Position numbers and translations under genes: made by a program. 64,000 nucleotides of DNA from Eretmocerus hayati (lineage: Eukaryota > Arthropoda > Insecta > Hymenoptera > Aphelinidae): positions 16,657,736 through 16,721,735 of the forward strand of contig CM056742.1 in the NCBI GenBank assembly GCA_029851415.1, read 5' to 3'. Of this stretch, positions 1-12,952 are shown one piece after another. The notes beneath the pieces were generated by a model, which was given only the letters and a program-made list of their open reading frames with translations, searched no databases and was not told the origin of the DNA. Positions within the stretch are counted from its first letter, which is position 1. Each line of letters starts with the position of its first letter.

Positions 1-180
1 CCTACGGTATTGTTCTCAAATTAGTAAGGCACTTTCAGAACATTTGACCAGTGAAATTGTGACAGGTTAGACTCGAAGACACGTTTCATAGCCTGTTTCA
101 CCAATTTGTGACAGCAATAGTCAAAATTTTCAGAGGTAACCTCCATGTGCTATATTTTGACAAAAAATAGCGATTGTGCG

Positions 181-423
181 ACTATTTTGTTAAAAATGTT
201 TTTTTGATTCGTCGCGACATGAGTGAGAGTGTATTTTGGGTGCAGTTTGTCGACTCTCACTCACAATTTATCAAGAAATATAGTGCGTTACACGCAAATA
301 AAATCTATTTTTCGCGTCCTCGCGATGATTTCGATCCTTGCCTGCGGCTCAGCTTGGAAACCCATCGCTCGAACTCAGAAAATTTTCAACACCCTTGTAT
401 CGGAATATTACTCTCCAACATGA
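181..423. repeat. Diverged copy of a dispersed repeat with a GC-rich core
   Basis: This stretch shares ordered blocks with 10690-10895 and, less fully, with 5539-5670. The blocks are a CAGTTTGTCGACT segment, a run resembling ACGGGCGTAAAACC, then TCCTCGYGATGATTYCGA, then a core like CCCTCGCCTTCGGCTCGG, then CATYGCTCGRAC and CCCTTGTATCGRAAT. The order is kept and spacing is similar, so these are copies of one interspersed element. A short ORF crosses it but encodes nothing recognisable and differs between copies, so I do not call it a gene. Ends and target duplication could not be fixed. Confidence 0.55.
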
Positions 424-1731
424 CTCGCTACTCGGTTGCAGAAAATCGTAGAGGAATGTTCAAAAAGAGAATTATGAAATTTTTGGAAGATCCTGAAAGA
501 TTCTACTGATATATTTTCATTCTTATTCGTTCCAATCCTCTCGAAGTTACAGGCGGTCGGTCAAATTTCTTCTTATTCAAGTCTTGGAGTTTTGATGTAA
601 TGTAAGGGAGAGAAAAATCCAAAAAGCATAAAAGTAAATCGAACGGCATTCTCCTCAACTGCGCCCAAAGGGTTCCAAAATACTTCTATTTTGACGCGAA
701 ACTTCTGTCAAATTTCGCGTCAAGTTGTTGCACAATCAAGTGAGCCTGTCGCACGGACAAAAATTGGACATCAACTTTTGGCAGTGATTTTCAAGAGCGA
801 AAATTAACGAATTTGTGAAATATGAAAATGCTACTAAGTTTTCTTGTATACAATTTCTTTGAAGACGAAAATGTATACGACTTTCAAGCAGGGTCGTATC
901 CATATTCGTCTTCTGAGCAATGATTTTGTGTCTCGCCTTCGATTTGGGCCAAAAGAAATTACTCGGGACATGAAATTCAACTTCTTCTTTTTCTCTATAC
1001 TTATTATTGAGATACAGTTTCTTGACCATCTGTAAAGTGAACTTCAAAAGTCCGTGTAGCAATGGCTTCCTCATTAATAGGATATAAGAAGAATTATATA
1101 AATGTATATCAATGTTCAACCAATGAAATTTGTATGATCCAAATTCTTAAGTTTTGTATTGAAAATTTAATAAAAGCATACTCTTGCAAGAATTTTTTCA
1201 TTCATTGACCTCAATGAGATCCAATTCAGAACTTGATCAACACTTACATTGCCAAAGATCAAATAGTCAGAGTCACTGTTTTTAATCTAGTTGACCAACT
1301 GTCTGGAGTTGTAGTGTCGTCTGATCTGAATGAAATCTCAATACTCTCATCTGTGTTAAAAATCTTGAAAAGTTATGAAAAGTAACTGATAGATTACCTC
1401 AGAATCAAACTCCCGCATGAGTTATTTGAAAATTTCATTTCATGGTAAGAAGACCTTCGAATTTCCTTGCCACACATAATTTACGAATTCTTTCTTCCTG
1501 TTAATAGTTATTTTATATTTGCTGGTTTTGAGAATAAAATGTTCTGTCGCGTCGTAATATCCACATAAGCAGATACACTTTCAAAAGATTGCTGTTTCTC
1601 AAGCACATATGGAAGAAATTGCGTTTAGAATTGGAGTCTGTTTTCACCGGTTATTATTTTCTGAAGTAACTTTGGAACAACCAATGAAAAAGTTTTCATC
1701 GCGTGTGGTCCGTAAGGCAGGTGTAAACCTA

Positions 1732-2898
1732 CCGTCAATTGGGGTTACTTTGATCACTTTTTGAGAATTTTGCTCGTAATTTCTTTGTAACTTGTACGTC
1801 TTATATCAGAAAAGTATTGTACCTGAATCCAACTGAAAGCTTATTGTCACAGCTTTCGATTGCGCTTTGATAGAGTCCAACTGGATTTTTCAGATAGAAT
1901 TTATGAGCATTTGAAAAGTGTTCAAAGTTAGACCCCCTCGCCGTTGGGGTAACTTTTAACACTATAGAGTAACTGAACGTGAGACCCTCAACAACGAATA
2001 CGGTAATCCTCTTTGTCCGTCTCTATAATATGAAAACTCCATCTATTCATACGTTTGCACTCAGAAAAGATATCGCAGACTCATTTTGGATTCTCTGAAG
2101 TTCAATCTAAGGCTCAAACACTGAATGATTAATTTCATACGGTGTTCCTGAAGCGCTCGAAAGTTTTGCAAAAATGACGAAAAAAAACTGGATACGCTAT
2201 CATTTTCCTTTCGTTTTCCCGTTTAAGAATCCGTTTCGACCGAAATCGGACCTGCTTCGACATTAATATGCGGGGGAAAATGTGGAAACCCCATATGATC
2301 ACGTGTATTTTGGTTAGCCTTGATAATGACTCGACGGGCGAAGATATAGCCAGTTGCTGATTCAACGTTTCTGGGGCGGGTTACAGAAGAAGAAACATGT
2401 ATTTTCATAGGAAATTTCCCGTAGAATTAGCTGGTCGAACTCATTTTTTGATATCTGGAATCGTATTTAAGATGCGGAGGAAGTATAGCGCGAGAACTGT
2501 CAGCAGAACTCGATCTGTCAGCAACGCTTGGGCTCATGAGTGCATTCGGCAACAGGGTATGGAGGTCTAAATAACGGGCTGATTCATTATTTCTTGACGT
2601 AAATCCCCATGTAGAATCCAAATTTGAGGTCTGTTTCAATCCTACTTGCTAGGTTACCATTTGAACTGCGGAAAACTACCAAGATCGGAGCCATTTTTTC
2701 CCGCCCCAAAATCATGCCATCCAAAAAGTTTGTTGCAAACTCATACACAACTGATAGGGACTTCCACACCAAACATAATGTGGTCCACCTATGCAACTAT
2801 CAAACGAATCGTCATTAGAACCCTTGTTCATCCTTTTTATGCTGATTTCGGAAATCCAAAACTTGAACATCAAATTTCAAAGTAACCTCGGTTGACGG
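1732..2898. mobile_element. Non-autonomous TIR DNA transposon, about 1.17 kb, TA-flanked
   Basis: The left end reads CCGTCAATTGGGGTTACTTT and the right end, on the opposite strand, CCGTCAACCGAGGTTACTTT, giving about 22 bp of terminal inverted repeat with three mismatches. TA dinucleotides at 1730-1731 and 2899-2900 fit a TA target duplication, as made by Tc1/mariner-type elements. A subterminal sequence near 1931-1955 (CGCCGTTGGGGTAACTTTTA) repeats the terminal motif. No transposase is visible; the short ORFs inside look random. Superfamily assignment is inference from the TA alone. Confidence 0.6.
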
Positions 2899-3329
2899 TA
2901 ACGCTATATAAATACCTTTTCATCCCTCTTTAGGCACGCGTCAGCAATGTGCTGCACCGACGAGAGCATCTTCATCAGCTGTGTCTTCGTTTATAACAGA
3001 CTTTTTCAAAAGTATGTTTTCGATTCAACAAAAAGTTTGTCGGAAAAATTAGTGCGGCACTTGCGCTGGATTTCACTTCTTCGTGCATATTTCGTGACGA
3101 ATATCTTGAAAAATAAAACAAAATTCATCGTTCAATTAGAGTATTTTCACCCTAACTTAATTTTGTGGAGTGTAAGTAGAAAAGTTCATGTTTTTTTGGT
3201 AAAGTGGGGTGACTTTGGAGCATTTGAATGGAAAAATTTTGCTTTTTCGGAAGGTAGTGTAGTTTTGGACCACGTCGAGAAACTAGAAAGTATCAATCTA
3301 TTTCTCGGACACGCGCGGGGATAACTTTG

Positions 3330-5238
3330 GAATACTTCACGATTGAGCTTCAGGAAGCACAAGACCAGATTTCAAGATTTTCTCCATGAGATCCACAATG
3401 ACTCGTCCATTTCTAAATCAAATTTCCAGAGTCTCAAATAAAATGCAAAATAGTACAGCAATTCAGTCGAAGGTTCTTACATTCCATTTTCACTATTCCA
3501 AAGCTGTCACGTTGCATTTTTACTTCGGAACACAACTTTGAGCACTTGTAGCTTCGATTAAAGACGTCAAAATGGACATATAATACCTTCCCCCTCCTCC
3601 TTTTCAATCAAAGTCTGATACTGTGAACTCTTGATTGACCACATAGTCAATGCAATTTTGATGTAAGACCGTACAAGTTACACGAGGTTCAAGGGGAAAA
3701 ATGCGATTTTTATTTAAAAGTTAGCCCAGTTGATAGATAATAAGTATTTTGAATAATTTTGCTAGAATTTTTTCGGGAATCGATCACCGATTGAAACAGT
3801 CTTTCATCTGAAATTTCACCAGCACAGTCTTTAGAAAATCTAAAATACTGTTGTGGCAAGAAGGTATCTCACATCTTGAGTGATTTTTTAAATTTGTAGC
3901 TTTTTATAATTAGCCACGTAGATTCTAAATCAGCATACCAATGATGCATGATTTTTCAGTTCATGCTTTGATTCGCATAATAAAGTAAGATCATTTCAAA
4001 CGCTCGTCGGAAATGTATTTTCGTCTGCCACCAGTCGAGCTCAAATTGTATACGGATGTAATACTTTCCAAGTGCCAGTAAAAATTTTACTCAAACCTTT
4101 ATAAATCTGATACATATTTATTAGCTATACAAAATAAATTGCGATAAACTATTTCATTTTTCGATATTTGTATGGTTTAGCATATGATTGACTAGGAGAG
4201 TGTGTTGAATAACATACTCATTTTAGCGCCAAAAAAGCTTCAGCCGGGCGAGACTCTGTCGTAGCAGCCAGTAGTAATAGGCCAGTAGTAACAGACAGAA
4301 TGGGCCAGACACACTACTGATCTCATTTCCTATTCACCGGATATCTATACAAACCCAGTATAGTATAGTGGGTTGCCATACCATATAGTTGAGTTGCCCA
4401 ATATATATGAGCGTAAATCGTATAAATTCGTACTCAATTACTGTCTAATACGTGCCTACTCACCGATTTCAAATGAAATAAAGAGTGAGAAAACGATGAA
4501 AAAAAAAAAAAATTAGACTCACTGCATACTAAGTAGAGCAGTATTCATTAGTATGAGCCTACTCGATAATATTGGGTATATCTAGCCGAACACGTGCTCT
4601 TGGTGTCACGTGCAGTGAGATTCGATCGCGTGAGTTTATACCATTCGATTTGGTGCCACGTGATATAGGTATACGAATGAATGGAGTTCATAGGAAGTGA
4701 TGGTGACCAGTATTCATTATAGCTTATTCCTATCTACATACTTTGGAATATGCACCTTTCACGCATAGGTAGACACTCCCATGGCTTAAATCTTTACCGT
4801 GTGTATAATAACCAGTTACATCCAAGGACACTCGATGTCGTTTTCAACTTGTAACCATTCATCTTAAGTGCTAAATATATATATATGTATAAAATTTTGT
4901 AATGTAAGACTTGGTGAGAGTGGTATGGATTATTGAATTTTTTGCACGATATTATAATTTTCAAGTGTACTTGGTGAGCTATGATCCCGTAAATTTTTAA
5001 AAAGTTTATTGCGTAGGTTTGCTGGCATTGATGAAAAAAAAGCTATTATCTACCGTAAATCCTGAAGAATGAAAGAGTTGTAACACTTGAAAATGTACCC
5101 ACTTGGTGATTTTTTCGTACTCATCAGGATCAGCGTGTATATCTTTTTTTGGCGTAGTGTAATAGAATTGCGCTTATTCCAGTCTTACCATGTAAAGAAT
5201 GTTGACATCTTCATTTTAGCTCGTATCTGTCTGTTTCT
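3330..5238. other. Intergenic or intronic DNA, no gene seen
   Basis: AT-rich sequence with short poly-A runs. I see no coding exon, RNA gene or clear transposon boundary. Confidence 0.6.
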
Positions 5239-5340
5239 TACACTGTAAAAAATTGGTTGACTTTTAACCAAATTGGTCAACCAGTGGCCGAAAATTCAAC
5301 CACTGATTGGATGCCAAATTCAACCATTTGGTTGATTCAT
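5239..5340 (+). repeat. TTGGTTGAA-type MITE fragment
   Basis: It begins TACACTGTAAAAAATTGG and continues with alternating TTGGTTGA and TCAACCA motifs, nearly the same as the start of 39446-39616. The related copy at 32781-33205 ends with the reverse complement, TTTTTTACAGTGTA, so CACTGTAAAAAATT is probably a true terminus. Only one end is clear in this copy. Confidence 0.55.
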
Positions 5341-5510
5341 TCGCCTCGAAACGCGACTCTCGGCCTATCAAATCATGAGGCCAATCCTCTAGGAGATACC
5401 TCCAACATCTTATGAAAAAGTCTTGGCGTAGTACTGAATTAGAATATTTATTGCGTCAGAAAACAAATAAGATAGAATCATCTGTCCCGTTGGTGGTGAG
5501 TTTGGGAAAT

Positions 5511-5616
5511 AGTATCGAAATACGTTTTTCGATCGACTGTGCGTAAAGCACTGCTTTACGCACGGTAGTTTATGTTCACTTTACGCCCAGTCGATCGAAA
5601 AACGTATTTCGATACT
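5511..5616. repeat. Perfect two-level palindrome (cruciform)
   Basis: Bases 5511-5539 are the exact reverse complement of 5588-5616 (29-bp arms). Inside, 5539-5550 is the exact reverse complement of 5552-5563 (12-bp arms, one-base loop). The right flank runs into a copy of the dispersed GC-core repeat. The structure could extrude as a cruciform or fold as a transcript; its perfection suggests recent origin. Confidence 0.8.
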
Positions 5617-5670
5617 CGGGCGTGAAGTTTTTTTGCTTTACTCGTGCTAATTTCGACCCTCGCCAGGGCT
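5539..5670. repeat. Partial copy of the GC-core dispersed repeat
   Basis: It contains CGGGCGTGAAG, then AATTTCGACCCTCGCC and GGCTCGGGCCG, matching 10770-10850 in order. It overlaps the palindrome at 5511-5616. Confidence 0.5.
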
Positions 5671-8428
5671 CGGGCCGAAAACAATCAGTCGAAAAGCAAA
5701 ACCAAACTTCCCACCCTCGAATCGAAAAATACTATTATCTGGTCTTGCTATTTCTGCTGCCAAATCAGACACAGTTTGCCTCGATAAATCAGCAAACAGA
5801 TTTCGCTAGAAAACCTTCTGCAAATCTAGAAACATTTTGGAGTTCAGCTAGCAAATTATTTTGCAAAAACAGCTACGCCATCTGCGCTGCAAAAAATTTT
5901 GGCGTCGCAGCGACTCGAAATGGGTAAAACAGCACAAGTTGCGTGCTGGGCGAGCTTCGTGTTTATAGTTGATGCGGCTAATTTGCAACCAAAATAAATA
6001 TAACCTCTTGTCATTGTTTACACCCAAATCACCCACCCTCCACAATTAATTTAGGATTTAGAAGGTGAGTTTACTCATTTTTTTCCAACGGTGGTATGTC
6101 ACTATTGAAATACAATTGCATGTGGTCATCCATAAGCGATCCTTCGCCTCATATTCTTCGAAGCAAATTCAATAACAATGACATGATTTGCGCTGGGTCC
6201 CAGTAGATTGAGATCTAGTTACGACAGCAAATTATTTTCGTTGTCTGGAAACAGCAGCAGAAAATCGCTAGTCGAGCAGAAAAATTTGCTAGTTTAACCA
6301 AACTGTTTTTAGCGTGTGGGCTTGAAGATGTCATCGGTCTCATAGTCATCCAACAGTCCCAAGATTTGCAGTCGTTCGTACCTTGCCTGAAAAATTGCGA
6401 AAAAAGTCATTTTTCTGACTCGTGTGTCTTCGGTATAATACGCGGTAAAATACTAAAAATAGAATTGAAAGTGCTCGATATAAGCTACAAAATGCGACAA
6501 CGCAGAGCTCTCTTCGACCAATAGGTTCTGAGATATCCAACTCTGAAAATCATCAGCTTGATTCCCAGGTGTCCTCAGACTTTTGACCGGTAGTGTATAT
6601 TTTAAGATGAGACCACCGCGAGGGACAAGAGGATCTGTGAGGCCATTTTAAAAATTGAGAAAATAATAGGCTCTGCCTATGAAAAATATCTACATGGTTC
6701 ACGAGAATGCGAAAGTCATCAATTGATCTCAGTGGAGGTATGAGAAGTTCCCGATTTTTTCTAAGCTTAATTCAATTCATTTATGATCCTCTGGCCCTGC
6801 CCACAGTTTATATTGAAATTGTCTTGATTCTCTGTACCACGACTGAATTTCCATCCAAATTTCGATGCAAGCGCGGATATCTTTGCTTACCATCCGTGTC
6901 TACAATAAAATTATCGTGCTCTTGAACGGAATGTAAGTAGTAGGCGTTATTGACATTTCCATCGGAGTTCACGGTTCAAAAAATCACATTTAATCAGTAA
7001 GTATGGTGTACATACGATAGCCTGCGTGAAATCGAACAAAGAGAATGGAATTGATGGTGATTGTAGGTATGCGTGTGTATATATGGTCAGTGACCAAACC
7101 AAGGTCCAACTAATGCAGCTTTCTAGCCTTCTATACTCATGTACATACAACATCATACGTATGACCCCGACGCAGTGCAATGCCGATGAAACGCGTCATA
7201 ATGCGGATTACGGGAGCAAATCTATATCGAGCCGTTAGAATCAATTAAAGATATTATTAGTTGATTTTATAATCTTGAGATCGATCAAGTTTAACTGTGT
7301 TACCTCAAGATCTATACGTAAATACATACAAGTTATAAGAGTAATGATCAAGTTTTTTTTTTATTGAATGCGTGTGAAAATACTTTGAGCAAAATTGTTA
7401 TCTCCACAAAATTCACATTGACCGGAATTGATGATAATTCTTTCTTTTTCTCCGTCATTTTATAGATAGATAGCGAGATTAATTCGGGAAGTGACGGATG
7501 TATACTCTTGGTCCATAATGATTTTAATTTAGCTCAAGTTGTAGCTTCTTTCAAATATCTCATGGGCTCTTGGTGGGGAGTATTTCGGATTGGGGTACAC
7601 TTTTTCCGAGTCATTTTCCCAATGAACGATTTCCCCACCGGGAGGCTTTTTTCAAACCCAAAATTTCCAAACAAACGAGCCCTAAAAGACAATTTTCACA
7701 ACCGTCGTTTTGCCAATGACATTTTTACTCAATAAAAGTATTCGCGAAGAGTAAACTGTACAGATCGTGTTAATTTGGCGTACATTCAGAAAACTTGGAA
7801 AAATCAATATCAAAAGCTAAAAGCACGAGTATAAAAAATCTCCAAGAAATATTTGAATCAAAACAGTAAAATCATAAGTACAAAAATGATTCTACAATCT
7901 CACGTTGCAGCCCAACATTGTTGAAGTTCAGTCAGAAAGTTTGAGAAGATCAATATCAGAATCATGTGAGCTTGAGTATAGAAAGTCTCAAAGAAATATT
8001 TGGAGTAAGACTGTTTTCCTTGATTTAATAAATTCTGCCCGATTCTGCCACTTTTACCATTAATTTAGGATACGATAAATTTTGATAACGAATGTCTACG
8101 GAAAATTTGGATGTGAGCAACTACATGTGATATGAAGATTGCCCCATAGTTCACTCTTTAATGATGTTCTACATGCTAATTTTATTTTAAAAATTAGCAA
8201 TCAATATGTTGGCAAAATTGGCTCTGGGTATATAACGTGTTTGGAGAATAAAGCTTGTGGGAAAAACTGTTTTGGGAAAGATGGGATTGGGAAAAACGGG
8301 ATTGGGGAACAAGGTAACTAGAAAAAATGTTTTGGGAAAATTGGATTAGGAAATACGGCTTAGAAAAAGTGTCCCCCTACCGTATTTCGTGGAATACGGC
8401 AGATTTATGCCAGGTCAAACCAAATGAT
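5671..8428. other. Intergenic or intronic DNA, one solo transposon end
   Basis: No gene is seen. At 6569-6597 the sequence ends in CTTTTGACCGGTAGTGTA, the reverse complement of a Tc1-like terminus also present at 24585; no partner end was found. Around 8250-8360 is a short degenerate repeat of GGGAAAAACGGGATT-like units. Confidence 0.55.
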
Positions 8429-8928
8429 GTGAAAAATTCATGATAGTGGGGTCAAAACTTTGACCTTTGCAAGTCAGGCATCTGAAAGGAGAAGTCATGG
8501 GCTTCAAAATGCGTTTTTGAAACTAATTCTGGATACTTTTTGGTCCGAGTTGTGAATGATTTGTAAGAGAAAATTTTTCTCGAAAAAGTGTACCATATTC
8601 ACGAACAATGAATGAATCGTTTCTAGAGCGATAGTGACTCGATTTTTTTAAGGTTCTACCTCATCATAGATTGAGGAAGAGACCAAAAGTAGTGCTTATA
8701 TCACGTCCTGTACAAGCCCTTAAGATTTCTCAATCACAGGTCCATTCTTCGAAAGTAATCTTCCTCTACAAAAAGATTTTAAAGCCGGATCAGAAATGGC
8801 ATAGAATAACTCTCAAAAACGGATTTTGACGATTTTGACTCATACTTTTAGATGCTTATTGAATGATTTCAATGCATCAACTTATGTCTGACTAGCAAAG
8901 ACCTGAATTTTGACAGTACTTCATGAAT
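8429..8928. mobile_element. Diverged fold-back copy related to the 24585-25503 element
   Basis: The segment from about 8478 (CATCTGAAAGGAGAAGTCAT) through TTTTTCTCGAAAAAG parallels 24863-24965 base by base with scattered changes. It is itself palindromic: AAATTCATGA near 8434 pairs with TCATGAATTT near 8921, and GCAAGTCAGGCATCTGAAA pairs with the region near 8850-8890. The family's Tc1-like outer ends are missing, so this is a degraded internal copy. Confidence 0.55.
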
Positions 8929-9034
8929 TTGCCCCAGAATTCAGTTTGACTTACTAAAAACCTAATGTGTCGCTCAGAAAATCTTCAAAAATCCCTCAAA
9001 AGCATAGAAAAATTTCAGGAATGAGTCAAGTTAA

Positions 9035-9178
9035 CGTGTTTGCTGCGGAGGCTGAAATCGGTTATTCTTCCTCAGGGTTCAGCGGGGCCCGTCGGTGGTG
9101 CATAATATTAATTTTCAGCACTGGGAGAAGAACATGCGGGGCTCACTATAAATAGTGAGCCCTGTCGCTGCAAATGAG
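9035..9178. mobile_element. Short TTAA-flanked MITE
   Basis: TTAA at 9031-9034 and 9179-9182 flank inverted ends CGTGTTTGCTGCGG and, reversed, CTCATTTGCAGCGACAG. The centre right has a palindrome GGGGCTCACTATAAATAGTG. The layout matches 19859-20105 (same end motif, internal GGG..CCC palindrome). TTAA duplications are typical of piggyBac and Kolobok families; that assignment is inference. Confidence 0.55.
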
Positions 9179-9182
9179 TTAA

Positions 9183-10689
9183 AGTCTTTTTGGATCAACA
9201 AGTCCGGAGAAATCGAGTTTTCTAAATTGTGCTTTTCATTTTCAGGTGCATATTATAAACAAAATTTTGAGCCGTATAGTGTATTAACTGTCAAGATTAT
9301 CTCAGTAATATTCGGACCATATTATTGTAGTCTGAATTAATTATTTCATTTAGCATTACTCGTGAAACAGAAATGAATAATTGAAATTGAGAGCTCATGA
9401 ACAGCTTCATCTTACGGTGTTTCTTCTATGAGCATCATTGGTGTTCCTGTACTCGATTAATTGCACAAAATTGTTTAACACTCGTAAAACTTTGTCAAAT
9501 GTGCGATATTATATGTGCACGCGCATGTATTTGGAAGTATACACATAGTTTATCAAACGGTTGATCACAAAAGCGAAAACGAGATTCTATTCAGATGTCA
9601 AGCCAAGAGAGAAATTGCCTCAACGATGTTACACTCTTCCTCATTCTTTTTACAATGAATATTCTTGCGTCACAAAAGGTCTTTCTGCGCGGCTCTACTA
9701 GGAGCTGCTGAGAAAAAAATTACTTTCGCGTAAGAAAAATGAATTTTACTCGTTCCGAAACTTTCCTGAATAGTGACAAACGCCGAGCTATTTTTATTAA
9801 GTATACATTCTTTCAGATTTTTGCGTTTGTAAAGCGCTATGATACGCGTAAACGTTGGGTATAACGCTTGTGTAGTTGAAATTTTTCGAATTCTTTTTCT
9901 GCTTTGGAAGAATTTATATTGGGCTATCTTGAGGCATATCTGAATTCACAAGGTACAGAAAATTACATCGTGGAACTGTTATTATATTATATAAATTACA
10001 TCATAGAGAAACACCGATACAGAATCGCGAGTCTCGTTTAAAGGGTTATTCATGAGGTGTTTTCCATAATTGAGTGTACGGTCATCGAATAGGTGTGACA
10101 TCCCGCATAAGTCAAAGAAACGGGTTCGTATATATGACCGATAAATAAGTCTAAATTATATCTCGTTAATTGTGCATTTGTATGGGGCGAGAGATTCCGC
10201 GTCTATTATCAATTCAATGGTCGATGCCTTTTCCGTTCCATTCCAATTCTAATTAGGCACCCATTTGAATTAAAATCAAACAACAATTTCCATCAGTCCG
10301 TATCATGGATGAATTCTTTTCGACTGAATCGGCGAATTCGTAAGTTGAATAAGGTACCCATCATCCCTCAATATGCCGATCTTAAGAATGGGTTTTCGTC
10401 GACCTTACCAAAAAATTGTTTTCATTGTTATGTTGCACGATGGGGAAAACAAGTGATTTGTGCCGACCCTGAATGATTTCTTTGTGTTTCAAATAATTTA
10501 GAGTAAGTACTGCAATTTCCGCGTCTCCACAACGAAGAAATTGACAAGGAAATTGCGATTAGTAATACTAGAGCCAAACATTCTTGGTTCGACCAATCTC
10601 AACATACCTTGGCGTATTTGATTTCTTTTCTCACAAAATCTTCTTTCGGAACTTGCAGAACTCCGACTTGGGGCGACTTTATGAACACG
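9183..10689. other. Intergenic or intronic DNA, no feature seen
   Basis: AT-rich unique-looking sequence. Short ORFs here have no recognisable domains. Confidence 0.6.
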
Positions 10690-10895
10690 ATATTTTCGAT
10701 ACACTATGCGTAAAAGTGCACTTTGCACACAGTTTGTCGACTTTTACTAACAGTTTACCGAAAAATAAGTTAGGCACACGGGCGTAAAACCTATTATTCG
10801 CATCCTCGTGATGATTCCGACCCTCGCCTTCGGCTCGGGCCGGAAATACATTGCTCGGACGCGAATAAAACGTTTTGAGCCCTTGTATCGAAATG
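10690..10895. repeat. Best-preserved copy of the GC-core dispersed repeat
   Basis: It carries GGGCGTAAAACC, TCCTCGTGATGATTCCGA, CCCTCGCCTTCGGCTCGG and GCTCGGACGCGAATAAAACG in order. Compare 181-423 and 5539-5670. Confidence 0.55.
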
Positions 10896-11061
10896 TAATA
10901 TATACGGAGATGATTTGTGGAAAAAGATCCCATTATCGGAGTGTACCCAACATGCCCCCATATGATTATCTCTAAAGGGCGTGCAGCGGGACTTTTTTCA
11001 AGATTCGACACTTGTTCGTCACGTCAAAATTAGTTGGAAATAGAGATGTGATTCGATTTGA

Positions 11062-11392
11062 TTTTTAATACCAGGCTGATTTTTACATCAACAAGCACCT
11101 GGAGTGTACCAGGTACTCCTGCAGAAGGTCCTTACAGCTCCTGTACGCAGTCTGGATTCCCTATTAGTAGATACGAGAAATCCATCTTTGACACTTTTTT
11201 TTTTTACTGAGACGAAGTATTCGGAGGGTAAATTTTACATCTCCAATGGACCTACAATTTAAGGTGGATTCCGAACCACTGAAACCACGGTAGAGGCACT
11301 TGAAAAATTTCCAGTGGTTGCGGCACCGGGGATCCAACCCACGATCTTTCGATTGAAAGGCGAGAGATCTAACCTCGCTGCCACCGAGGGAA
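11062..11392 (-). repeat. tRNA-derived SINE
   Basis: Read on the minus strand from 11392, the head is tRNA-like: an A-box-like TGGCAGCGAGGTTAGA and a B-box-like GGTTGGATCCC (about 11328-11338), about 45 bases apart as in a tRNA gene. The anticodon arm is not a normal 5-bp stem with a 7-base loop, so it is not a functional tRNA. The head is followed by about 250 bases of unrelated body, including an A-rich run near 11200, ending near CCTGGTATTAAAAATC. This head-body-tail layout is that of a SINE transcribed by RNA polymerase III. The 3' limit is approximate. Confidence 0.6.
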
Positions 11393-12080
11393 CTAATTAA
11401 ATATTTCTTAATGTGGTTGTATGGAGATAAAGATGATTTTATGTACTTTATTGACGATTTACACTATTTGAAGTGATGTGGGCATGTTGGGAACACCCTC
11501 TCGTAAACTCGCGAAAAAATTACTCTGGGAAAATTGCGACAGCTCATTTCTGGTTGGTCAAAATTAGACTTACCTCAACCCATTTTGAAGTCCTAGAAAA
11601 GAGCTTCAAATCATTACAGCAACTCAAACAATCAGCTTGTTTCTCGTCATGTAAGGGTACTATAGCCTTCTAAAACTACTGCATAGTGTTCAGTACCTTA
11701 AAATACCCAGGAAATCATGTCCCATCAGGTATGCTCCTGCCACACTACAAAGAGGTTTCACCAGAGTCATACAAAAAACTTAGTGGAAACTGTGAAAACG
11801 TTGTTTCAAGGTAAATCAGTTTTTGACTGTTTGAGAAAAATGAAGACGATAGAGAGCAGTTTCAAGCCTGAATTCGGTATGTACGTTGGAAAGGATATGA
11901 TAGAAAAATGATCTGGTCAAATCGGCGATTCACATTTTTGTGCAGTCGTGCATTGAGCTTTCTGCTCCGGATGGTTAGGTAGTCTGCGTGTTTAGATTTT
12001 GGAAATAGTTTTTCCGAGTAAAAAACTCATCATCCCAAGTTAAAATTGTGATAACTTAACTCGTCCCCTTCGTATGATAA

Positions 12081-12196
12081 ATAATTCTTGAACATAATTC
12101 GATCTGGGAGGACTAGGTTTGTCGTGCAAATCATGCTATAACATCATTTGCATGACAAACCTAGTCCTCCCAGATCGAATTATGTTCAAGAATTAT
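12081..12196. repeat. Near-perfect 51-bp hairpin with 14-base loop
   Basis: Bases 12081-12131 are the reverse complement of 12146-12196 with a single difference (a G opposite T, which would be a G-U wobble in RNA). The loop is 12132-12145. The arms are too perfectly paired for a typical animal pre-miRNA, which usually has bulges. A recent inverted duplication or an siRNA-type hairpin fits better. Confidence 0.85.
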
Positions 12197-12952
12197 TAAT
12201 CATCCCAAGATTACGACACGCGCGAAAGTTTGGCAATTGTCACTGGCAACTCTAAATGATCAAGCTTAGAGGCCAGAGTTACGATTAAGCTATTGAAAAT
12301 GTACTAATTCCTTTGAAAAAATAAGACACCGGAAGCTTCATGAAGCTTTCGTTTTCCGTTGATTGACACAGTTTTGGCGAGAGGAGGTCGAAAAATTAGC
12401 TCCATATGTCTAGATGTTTGATTTTCACCCTCGTTAGTTGTCCTTGACGAGTCTGAGCTCTGACTGCCAAAGCCACATAGCATACGGCACCTCAATCTCG
12501 CGAGCGCCACCAAACAAGCGAGCAAACCAAACGCCCCACAGCGAGGCGAAACATCGATTTTGGGCCATAAATCGTATTCGCGCGAATTTTTGACCGATTG
12601 ACTTCGTTTCTCAACCCTCCACCACTTAATTGGCACTACAACAATTTTGATTAAAACCATCCTGGAGTCTACATCATGGGGATAGCACCAAACGTTGCAC
12701 TATATTCGAGACGAATACGCTACTTTGCTGGGCACCCGAGCTATATTTGGCAGCTTGACATCGTCCAAAGTGACCTATATGGCCCTTGAAATGTGTACAC
12801 TACCCTCCTTCCTGAACCGTTTACTCGTTTGTGATGGGTTACCTGTGCCCAAAAATGGTAAAACTCGAACCTATGTTGACATACATGCTTCCTGGATCCC
12901 TTTGAGGGAGAATTGTTTGTCTTGTTTCGGGATTTGGAGGTATTCGACAGGT
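12197..12952. other. Intergenic or intronic DNA, no feature seen
   Basis: A 118-codon minus-strand ORF (12304-12660) has no recognisable domain, signal peptide or splice context, and I do not call it. Confidence 0.5.

Noticed and set aside
2947..3324. 125-codon ORF beginning MCCTDESIF
   Set aside because: No domain, no splice sites, composition like the surrounding AT-rich DNA, and it adjoins a transposon end.
11328..11392. Functional tRNA gene on the minus strand
   Set aside because: A- and B-box-like motifs are present but the anticodon arm and acceptor stem do not pair; a SINE head fits better.
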